Shown here: positions 7,070 through 13,474 of the stretch, piece by piece | Position numbering within the stretch: position 1 is the stretch's first letter | How the letters are laid out: each line of letters begins with the position of its first letter | Origin: Pseudomonadota bacterium | GTDB taxonomy: Bacteria > Pseudomonadota > Alphaproteobacteria > Caulobacterales > Caulobacteraceae | DNA: 30,245 nucleotides | Assembly (NCBI GenBank): GCA_023456105.1 | Contig: JAEYAO010000099.1 | Location: 1 to 30,245, forward strand | Reading direction: 5' to 3' | Position numbers and translations under genes: made by a program | Notes under the pieces: generated by a model | The model's database searches: none | What the model saw: the letters and a program-made list of their open reading frames with translations, nothing else | Told to the model about the DNA's origin: nothing

Positions 7070-8217
7070 TCCAGATCAGCGATCAGGTCGTCCACGTCCT
7101 CCACGCCCACGGACAGGCGGATCAGACTATCGCTGACCCCGCCCGCCTCGCGCACCTCACGCGGCACCGAGGCGTGAGTCATGATGGCCGGATGGTTGAC
7201 CAGGCTTTCGACCCCGCCCAGCGACTCCGCCAGGGTGAACACCTCCACCCCCTCCAGAACGCGCCGGGTGCGCTCCAGGTCGCCGTCCAGCACCACCGTC
7301 ACCATGCCCCCGAACCCACCGGGCATCTGGCGGGCCGCCAGATCGTGCTGCGTATGGGCGATCAGGCCCGGATAGATCACCCGCGCCACCCCCGCGCGGG
7401 TTTCCAGCCAGCGCGCGACAGCCATGGCGTTTTCGCAATGCGCCCGCATCCTCAGCGCCAGCGTCTTCAAGCCGCGATTGGCCAGAAAAGCGTCGAACGG
7501 CCCCATCACGCCGCCGACCGAGTTCTGCAAGAACTTGATCCGCTGTCCCAGATCGGCGTCGGCGGTCACCAGGACCCCGCCAATGATGTCGGAATGTCCG
7601 TTCAGATATTTGGTGGCCGAATGCATGACAACGTCGGCCCCCAGGCTCAGCGGCTGCTGGCAGAAGGGCGTGGCGAAGGTGTTGTCCACCACCAGGATCA
7701 GCCCGCGCGCCCTTGCGATCTGCGACAGCGCCGCGATGTCGGCCAGTTTCATCATCGGATTGGTCGGCGTCTCCACCCACAGCATCCGTGTCTTCGGCGT
7801 GATCGCCGCCTCGACCGCCGCGATGTCGCTCAGGTCCACATAGGCGAAGTCCAGCCCCATCGAACGGCGCCGCACCCGCTCGAACAGCCTCCACGAGCCG
7901 CCGTACAGGTCATCGCCGGTGACCACATGATCGCCCGCGTCCAGCAGCTCCAGCGCCGTGGACGTCGCCGCCATGCCGGAGGCGAAGCCGAAGCCGTGGG
8001 TTCCGCCTTCCAGGTCCGCGATGCACGCCTCGAACGCCTCTCGCGTCGGGTTCTTGCCGCGTGCGTACTCGTACCCCTTGTTCACGCCCGGGCTTTCCTG
8101 GGCGTAGGTCGAGGTGGCGTAGATCGGCGTCATCACCGCGCCCGTGGTCGGGTCCGGACGCTGTCCGGCATGGATGGCGCGGGTGGAGAAACCCTGGTTG
8201 TTCTTCTTGCCGGACAT
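7054..8217 (-). CDS. PLP-dependent trans-sulfuration enzyme (cystathionine gamma-synthase / gamma-lyase type)
   Basis: A 387-residue Cys/Met-metabolism PLP enzyme. It begins GFSTRAIHAGQ, has YEYARGKNPTR at about 49-59 (Tyr and Arg that contact PLP phosphate from the partner subunit) and FASGMAA at 78-84. WVETPTNP is near 147-154, D178 (VVDNTFATP) binds the pyridine nitrogen, and the Schiff-base lysine is K203 in SATKYLNGHSD. SLGGVES occurs near the C-terminus. The family covers cystathionine gamma-synthase, gamma-lyase and beta-lyase, which are not separable by motif. Because the gene lies 4 bases after a cystathionine beta-synthase on the same strand, gamma-lyase activity in reverse transsulfuration (cystathionine to cysteine, 2-oxobutanoate and ammonia) is the likelier role. 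It is convergent with the glycosyltransferase gene, overlapping it by 16 bases. Confidence 0.92.
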   Translation of the reverse strand: MSGKKNNQGFSTRAIHAGQRPDPTTGAVMTPIYATSTYAQESPGVNKGYEYARGKNPTREAFEACIADLEGGTHGFGFASGMAATSTALELLDAGDHVVTGDDLYGGSWRLFERVRRRSMGLDFAYVDLSDIAAVEAAITPKTRMLWVETPTNPMMKLADIAALSQIARARGLILVVDNTFATPFCQQPLSLGADVVMHSATKYLNGHSDIIGGVLVTADADLGQRIKFLQNSVGGVMGPFDAFLANRGLKTLALRMRAHCENAMAVARWLETRAGVARVIYPGLIAHTQHDLAARQMPGGFGGMVTVVLDGDLERTRRVLEGVEVFTLAESLGGVESLVNHPAIMTHASVPREVREAGGVSDSLIRLSVGVEDVDDLIADLDQALG

Positions 8218-8221
8218 CGAC

Positions 8222-9622
8222 TTACCGGTTCAGGCTGAGGTGGTTGATCAGATCGGTGCGGGTGATCAGGCCCACGAACCGGTCGCCGTCCTGCACCAGC
8301 GCCACCCGGTCGCGGTCGAACAGGGGGATCAGCGCATCTAGCGGCTCGGACACCTGCACCGTGTCCAGATCGCGCGTCATGGCCGAGGACACCGGCTTGG
8401 CGAACCGCTCCTTCCGCGTGATCTCGTCGGTGTTCATGATGTGGACGATGTCGCTTTCGTCCAGGATGCCGACCAGCCGCCCCTCGTCGATGATCGGCAA
8501 CTGCGACACGTCGGCTCCGCGCATCCGCTTGAAGGCGGTGTCCAGCGTATCGTCCGGCCCGGCCACAACCACGTCGCCCTTTTCGTACTTGCGCGTGATC
8601 AGGTCGGAGAGGTCGCCGTGCAGTTCGCGGTCCGACAGACCCTGATCGGCCAGCCAGGCGTCGTTGTAGACCTTGGACAGGTATTTGGCGCCGGTGTCGC
8701 AAACGAAGGTGACGCAGGTCTTGGGCTCCGTCTGCTCGCGGCACCAACGCAGGGCGGCGGCGATCAGCGTGCCCGACGATGAGCCCGCCAGGATGCCCTC
8801 CTTCAGCAGAAGCTCGCGCGCGGTGGCAATCGCCTCCGTGTCCGGGATCGAATAGGCGCGGTCGATCAGGCTCATGTCGGCGGTGTCCGGCACGAAGTTC
8901 TGGCCGATGCCTTCGACGGTGTAGCTGCCCTCAGGGCCAGGAACGCCCTCGTTGACGATCCCCGCCAGGGTCGAGCCGACCGGGTCGGCCAAGATGATCT
9001 CGGCGTCCGAACCCACGCTGTTGAGGAACCGCGCCGTGCCGGTGATGGTGCCGCCCGAGCCGATGCCGGCGACCAGCGCGTCGATCCGCCCGCCCGTCTG
9101 CTCCCAGATCTCGGGGCCGGTCGTCTTCACATGCGCCTCGGCGTTCGCCTCGTTGGCGAACTGGTTGACGTAGTAGCCGCCGGGAATCCCCTGCGCCAAC
9201 CGCTCCGCCATGTCGGTGTAGTATTCCGGATGGCCGTGCGGCACGTCCGAACGCGTCAGGCGGACGTCCGCCCCCATCGCCCTGAGATGCTGGATCTTCT
9301 CCTTGGACATCTTGTCGGGAATGACCAGCAGCACCTTGTAGCCCCGCGCCCGTCCGACCAGCGTCAGCGCCAGCCCCGTGTTTCCGGCCGTCGCCTCAAC
9401 AATCGTGCCGCCAGGCTTCAGAAAGCCTTCGCGCTCCGCCGCCTCGATCATCTCGACGGCGATGCGGTCCTTGATCGATCCGCCGGGGTTCTGCGCCTCC
9501 AGCTTCAGCAGCAGGCGGCACGGCCCGGTGTCGATCCGCTTCACCTCCACCATCGGCGTCTTGCCGATCAGATCAAGCGGCGTCGAAACAGGCGCGCTGA
9601 GGGTTGGGGCGGACAGGGACAT
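8222..9622 (-). CDS. Cystathionine beta-synthase (PLP domain plus CBS domain pair)
   Basis: A 466-residue enzyme with a fold-type II PLP domain (about 14-330) of the cysteine synthase/cystathionine beta-synthase family. K51 in GGSIKDR holds the cofactor, TAGNTGLAL is the substrate-binding loop, and GIGSGGTITGT binds the PLP phosphate. The C-terminal ~120 residues form two CBS motifs (LDTAFKRM...QLPIIDEGRLVGILDESDI, then SEPLDALIPLF...VALVQDGDRFVGLITRTDL), which favours cystathionine beta-synthase over plain O-acetylserine sulfhydrylase. No N-terminal haem segment is seen. I prefer the ATG at 9622, which has GGAG six bases upstream; a TTG at 9634 would sit over that ribosome-binding site. It is the first gene of a two-gene operon with the gamma-lyase-like gene, converting homocysteine plus serine to cystathionine. 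Confidence 0.92.
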   Translation of the reverse strand: MSLSAPTLSAPVSTPLDLIGKTPMVEVKRIDTGPCRLLLKLEAQNPGGSIKDRIAVEMIEAAEREGFLKPGGTIVEATAGNTGLALTLVGRARGYKVLLVIPDKMSKEKIQHLRAMGADVRLTRSDVPHGHPEYYTDMAERLAQGIPGGYYVNQFANEANAEAHVKTTGPEIWEQTGGRIDALVAGIGSGGTITGTARFLNSVGSDAEIILADPVGSTLAGIVNEGVPGPEGSYTVEGIGQNFVPDTADMSLIDRAYSIPDTEAIATARELLLKEGILAGSSSGTLIAAALRWCREQTEPKTCVTFVCDTGAKYLSKVYNDAWLADQGLSDRELHGDLSDLITRKYEKGDVVVAGPDDTLDTAFKRMRGADVSQLPIIDEGRLVGILDESDIVHIMNTDEITRKERFAKPVSSAMTRDLDTVQVSEPLDALIPLFDRDRVALVQDGDRFVGLITRTDLINHLSLNR

Positions 9623-9735
9623 GGACGGCTCCAAGGGGCTGAATGTGGAAGCTGAGGGTCGAGCCCCTCTCGGTCAACCCGCGCAAGATTTCACCGCCGG
9701 GCCCACGCCCCGGGCGCTGGCGCAAACGGGTCAGA

Positions 9736-9755
9736 ATGGCTATATTTCTGGCCAT
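9736..9755 (+). promoter_or_regulatory. Inverted repeat over the putative -10 of the antitoxin-toxin operon
   Basis: ATGGC, ten bases, then GCCAT form a perfect 5-bp dyad enclosing TATATT (9741-9746), a plausible -10. A GGAG ribosome-binding site follows at 9759-9762, seven bases before the antitoxin ATG. Phd/VapB antitoxins commonly bind such dyads and repress their own operon; binding here is inference. Confidence 0.5.
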
Positions 9756-9769
9756 AATGGAGATCGACC

Positions 9770-10021
9770 ATGGCCACCTACGGCGTCGCGGAAGCTAAGA
9801 ACAACTTCACCCACCTGCTGGATCGGGCGGAAAGCGGCGAGCAGATCACCATCACGCGGCACGGCAAGCCGGTCGCGGAGCTTCGCTCCCTGCCCGCATT
9901 GACGCCGGAGCAGCGTAAGGCCCGAATGCTGGAAATCGCCGAGCGGCGCCTCAGTCGTCCGCCGCTCGGTATGACATCCGTGGAGTTGATCAACGGCATG
10001 TATGACGAGCCGGTGGAATGA
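9770..10021 (+). CDS. Type II antitoxin, Phd/YefM family
   Basis: An 83-residue protein starting MATYGVAEAKNNFTHLLDRA, with GEQITITRHGKPVAELRSL, the hallmark of the Phd/YefM antitoxin fold that dimerises and binds DNA. The C-terminal ~40 residues (RKARMLEIAERRLSRPPLGMTSVELINGMYD) would wrap the toxin. The ATG is placed by a GGAG seven bases upstream. Its stop codon overlaps the toxin start (ATGA at 10018-10021), so the two are translationally coupled. It should neutralise the toxin and, with it, repress the operon through the dyad immediately upstream. Confidence 0.92.
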   Translation: MATYGVAEAKNNFTHLLDRAESGEQITITRHGKPVAELRSLPALTPEQRKARMLEIAERRLSRPPLGMTSVELINGMYDEPVE

Positions 10022-10455
10022 TCGACTACTTCGACGCCAGCGTCGTTGTGCCGTTTCTGATGATAGAGCCTCATAGCCGCGCGGTGATCGACCTCATGGC
10101 CGAGGCGCAGAGACCACAGGTCAGCGACTTTGTCGTGGCGGAGGTTTCATCAGCCGTGTCGCGACTGGTGCGGACACGAACGCTGACCTTGACGGAGGCG
10201 GACGCCGCCCTGCACGACCTCGACGACTGGATTGCGGCGACGGCGGCGCCGATCCCAATCGAGGGCTCCGATGTTCGCGAAGCCACTGCTCTGGTGCGTC
10301 ACTTCGACCTGAAGCTCCGCGCGCCCGACGCTCTGCACATCGCGGTCTGCCGGCGGATCGACGCCCGCTTGATAACCCTGGACATCAACATGGCCGCAGC
10401 CGCCCGAGCGCTCGACCTTTCCTGCATCAATCCCGCCGAAGAGTCGGCGGCGTGA
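10018..10455 (+). CDS. vapC: VapC-type PIN-domain ribonuclease toxin
   Basis: A 145-residue PIN-domain protein. The four conserved acidic positions are visible: D6 (YFDASVVV), E42 (FVVAEVSSAV), D104 (RAPDALHIAV) and D122 (LITLDINM). These bind Mg2+/Mn2+ in the nuclease active site; VapC toxins cut specific RNAs, often initiator tRNA or the 23S sarcin-ricin loop, when freed from the antitoxin. The active site looks intact. Its ATG overlaps the antitoxin stop. Only eight bases separate its stop from the RNase R start, so read-through into that gene is likely. The RNA target cannot be predicted. Confidence 0.92.
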   Translation: MIDYFDASVVVPFLMIEPHSRAVIDLMAEAQRPQVSDFVVAEVSSAVSRLVRTRTLTLTEADAALHDLDDWIAATAAPIPIEGSDVREATALVRHFDLKLRAPDALHIAVCRRIDARLITLDINMAAAARALDLSCINPAEESAA

Positions 10456-10463
10456 AGGACTGA

Positions 10464-12779
10464 ATGACGAAATCAACCAAGAGGCCGCCCGCAGGCCTCC
10501 CCGACAAGGACACGCTGATCGCCTTCCTGCGTGAGGCGGGATCGGCCGAGAAGACCGACATCGCCCGCCACTTCGGCCTGAAGGGCGGCGACCGACGCGC
10601 CCTGCGCGAGATGATCCGCGAGCTTGAGGCCGAGGGCAAGCTCGGCAAGCGCGGCCGCAAGGGCTTCTCCGAAGCCGGCGCCCTGCCCCCGGTCGGCGTG
10701 GCCGACGTGGTCGAGCGCGACGCCGACGGCGAGATGTACGTGCGCCTGGTCGAGGCCTCGCCCGATGCGCCGCGCGCGCTGTTGATGCCCGACCGCAAGA
10801 CGGCGGCGCCCGCGCCCGGCATGGGCGACCGGCTGCTGGTCAAGTTCCAGCGCGGAGAGGACGGCTGGGAAGCGCGCCTGGTCAAGCGGTTGGACACGTC
10901 CGCCAACCGCGTGCTGGGCGTGATCCGCAAGTCGTCGCGCGAGACGCGGGTGGAGCCGGTGGACCGCCGCTCCAAGGACGTGCTGGTGGTGCCCAGTATT
11001 CAGGCCGACGACCTGCGCGACGGCGACCTGGTGCTCGCCGCCATCGAGAAGGGCGACCATCGATACGGTCCCAAGCGCGGCAAAATCCTGGAGACCATCG
11101 GCAGAGAGGACGATCCGCGCGTCGCGTCGCTTCTGGCCATACACGCGCACAGCGTGCCGACCGGCTTCTCCGAGACTGTGGAGCGCGAGGCCGAGGATCA
11201 GGCGCTGCCGACGCTGAAGGGGCGCGAGGATCTGCGTGAGGTCCCCTTCATCACCATCGACCCGGCCGACGCGCGCGACCACGACGACGCCGTCTATGCA
11301 CAGCGCGATGAGGATCCCAAGAACGACGGCGGCTGGATCGTCTGGGTCGCCATCGCGGATGTCGCCGCCTACGTCCGCCCCGGCGCGGCGCTGGACCGCG
11401 AGGCGCGGGCCAAGGGAAACTCGACCTACTTCCCCGACCGCGTCGAGCCCATGCTGCCCGAGGTGCTGTCCAACGGCCTGTGCAGCCTCAAGGCCGGCGA
11501 GAACCGCGCCTGCCTGGCCGTGCGCATGGTGTTCGACAAGGACGGGCGGAAGACCGGCCATCGCTTCGTCCGCGGCCTGATGCGCTCGCACGCCAAGCTG
11601 TCGTACGAACAGGCGCAGGCGGCCATCGACGGCGAAACGGACGATGTGACCGGCCCCATCATGGAGGCGATCCTTTACCCGCTGTGGAACGCCTACCACG
11701 CCATGCTGAAGGGCCGGGAGCGTCGCGCTCCCCTTGCCATCAACTCGGCCGAGCGGCGCATCCGCATGACGCCCGAGGGCGACATCGCCTCCATCGAGCC
11801 GCGCGCCAGCCTGGAGGCGCACCGGCTGATCGAGGAGATGATGATCCAGGCCAACGTCTGCGCCGCCGAGACGCTGGAGGGGAAGAAGACGCCGCTGATC
11901 TACCGCGTGCACGAGGCGCCCAGCCAGGAGAAGATCTTCAACCTGGCCGACTTCCTGTCCACCCTGGGTCTGCCGTGGAACAAGGGCGAGCCGGGCACGA
12001 CCAAGCGGTTCAACAAGCTGCTGGACCAGATGCGCGACAGCCCGCACGCCGAGGTCGTCAACGAGGTGGTGCTGCGCACCCAGATGCAGGCGATCTACTC
12101 GACCGAGAACGTCGGCCACTTCGGGCTGCATCTGGATCGCTACGCCCACTTCACCTCACCCATCCGTCGCTACTCGGACCTGATCGTGCATCGCGGGCTG
12201 ATCCGCGCGCTGAAGCTGGGATCGGACGGCCTGACCGACCGCGAGGTCGCCGAGATGACCTCCATCGCCGAACAGGTGACCATGACGGAGCGCCGGTCCA
12301 TGGCCGCCGAGCGCGACGCCATGGACCGCTACATCGCCGCCTTCCTTGAGGAGCGGGTCGGCGCGACCTTTGGCGGGCGCATCACCGGCGTCACGCGCTT
12401 CGGCCTGTTCGTCAGGCTGGACGAGACAGGCGCTGACGGCCTGGTTCCGGTGTCGTCGCTGGGGAACGAATACTTCACCCACGACGATCGCAGCCACGCC
12501 CTGGTCGGCGAGCGGTCGGGCCAACGCTACACGCTTGGACGCCGCGTCGAGGTCAAGCTGGTGGAGGCCACGCCCGTCACCGGCGGCCTCCTGTTCGAGA
12601 TGCTGAGCGATCCCGAACCGCGCGATCCGAACGCGCCCGCCCCCCGCTATGGCGTGCGCGGACGTGGCGGCGACGGTCCGCCCTCGCGCGGCAAGGGACG
12701 GCCGGGCGGTCCCAAGCCGCGCAATGGCGCCAAGCCCGCCGGCGGGCTGAAGGGGGTGCGCAAGGGCAAGCGGCGGTGA
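10464..12779 (+). CDS. rnr: Ribonuclease R (3'-5' exoribonuclease)
   Basis: A 771-residue RNase II/RNB-family enzyme that degrades structured RNA from the 3' end. It has an N-terminal winged helix (about 12-70, EKTDIARHFGLKGGDRRALR), cold-shock-like OB domains (about 75-240), and the RNB catalytic domain (about 255-600). The Mg2+-binding block IDPADARDHDD lies at 265-275. An S1 domain follows (about 640-715, GGRITGVTRFGLFVRL) and then a Gly/Lys/Arg-rich tail that probably binds RNA. Domain order and length are those of RNase R rather than RNase II. The start ATG at 10464 is 8 bases after the toxin gene; the 3' end overlaps the next gene's GTG start (GTGA). It works in rRNA and mRNA quality control. 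Confidence 0.96.
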   Translation: MTKSTKRPPAGLPDKDTLIAFLREAGSAEKTDIARHFGLKGGDRRALREMIRELEAEGKLGKRGRKGFSEAGALPPVGVADVVERDADGEMYVRLVEASPDAPRALLMPDRKTAAPAPGMGDRLLVKFQRGEDGWEARLVKRLDTSANRVLGVIRKSSRETRVEPVDRRSKDVLVVPSIQADDLRDGDLVLAAIEKGDHRYGPKRGKILETIGREDDPRVASLLAIHAHSVPTGFSETVEREAEDQALPTLKGREDLREVPFITIDPADARDHDDAVYAQRDEDPKNDGGWIVWVAIADVAAYVRPGAALDREARAKGNSTYFPDRVEPMLPEVLSNGLCSLKAGENRACLAVRMVFDKDGRKTGHRFVRGLMRSHAKLSYEQAQAAIDGETDDVTGPIMEAILYPLWNAYHAMLKGRERRAPLAINSAERRIRMTPEGDIASIEPRASLEAHRLIEEMMIQANVCAAETLEGKKTPLIYRVHEAPSQEKIFNLADFLSTLGLPWNKGEPGTTKRFNKLLDQMRDSPHAEVVNEVVLRTQMQAIYSTENVGHFGLHLDRYAHFTSPIRRYSDLIVHRGLIRALKLGSDGLTDREVAEMTSIAEQVTMTERRSMAAERDAMDRYIAAFLEERVGATFGGRITGVTRFGLFVRLDETGADGLVPVSSLGNEYFTHDDRSHALVGERSGQRYTLGRRVEVKLVEATPVTGGLLFEMLSDPEPRDPNAPAPRYGVRGRGGDGPPSRGKGRPGGPKPRNGAKPAGGLKGVRKGKRR

Positions 12780-13468
12780 CCACCCCGTTCGACGCGGCGC
12801 AGGACCTCGCCGACGCTCCGCGCGTCACCCAGGGCCAGCGACCGCGCGACGCCGCGACCCTGATCCTGCTGGACGGCGACCGAGTGCTTATGGGCCGCCG
12901 CGCGCCTGGACACGTCTTCATGCCGTCCAAGTGGGTGTTTCCGGGCGGAAGGCTGGACCGCGCCGACTTCACCGCCGCCTCGACGGGCGAGCCGGACAGC
13001 GGCACGGCGGCGTTGCTGCGCGTCCAGATGCCTCCCCGTCGTGCGCGCGCTCTGATGCTGACCGCGGTGCGCGAGACGTTCGAGGAGACGGGGCTGCTGC
13101 TAGGCGCACCCGCGCCGTCGGCGTCGGTCGGCGGTCCTTGGCGGACCTACCGACAGGTCGGCGCCCTGCCCGACCTGGCGGCCCTGACCTATGTGGCGCG
13201 GGCGATCACGCCGCCGGGTCGGACGCGCCGCTTCGACGCGCGCTTCTTCACCGCCGAAGCCTCAAGCCTGCTGCGTCCCGAGCCGAGCGAGGGCTGCGGC
13301 GAACTGGATGAGATCGCCTGGCTGTCGCTGGACGAAGCCGAGCGGCTGGACCTGCCCGCCATCACCCGTTTCGTGCTGGGCGAGGTGCGGGCGCGGCGGG
13401 CCGATCCTGACCTCCCGCCGCCCTTTGTCCGGATGGTGCGCGGGCGACACCTCGTCACCCGCGCCTGA
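12776..13468 (+). CDS. Nudix hydrolase
   Basis: A 230-residue Nudix-fold protein. DAATLILLDGDRVLMGRR begins the fold at about 25, followed by WVFPGGRLD at 53-61. The signature helix RETFEETGLLLG lies at 99-110, with the catalytic REXXEEXG residues intact. About 40 residues separate the PGG loop from the helix, an insertion seen in the NUDT8/NUDT19-like branch, some of which act on CoA esters. The usual reaction is cleavage of a nucleoside diphosphate linked to another group; the substrate is not predictable. The GTG start at 12776 overlaps the RNase R stop, and its 3' end faces the TonB-receptor gene with a 6-base gap. Linkage to RNase R could mean a role in nucleotide or RNA turnover, but this is only context. 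Confidence 0.9.
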   Translation: MTTPFDAAQDLADAPRVTQGQRPRDAATLILLDGDRVLMGRRAPGHVFMPSKWVFPGGRLDRADFTAASTGEPDSGTAALLRVQMPPRRARALMLTAVRETFEETGLLLGAPAPSASVGGPWRTYRQVGALPDLAALTYVARAITPPGRTRRFDARFFTAEASSLLRPEPSEGCGELDEIAWLSLDEAERLDLPAITRFVLGEVRARRADPDLPPPFVRMVRGRHLVTRA

Positions 13469-13474
13469 CGCCGA

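Noticed and set aside
6736..8238. 500-codon plus-strand open frame covering the transsulfuration gene
   Set aside because: It overlaps two well-supported genes in other frames and has a shadow-like Arg/His/Gln-rich translation.
10473..12149. 558-codon minus-strand open frame inside rnr
   Set aside because: RNase R motifs on the plus strand are complete; the antisense translation shows no recognisable domain.
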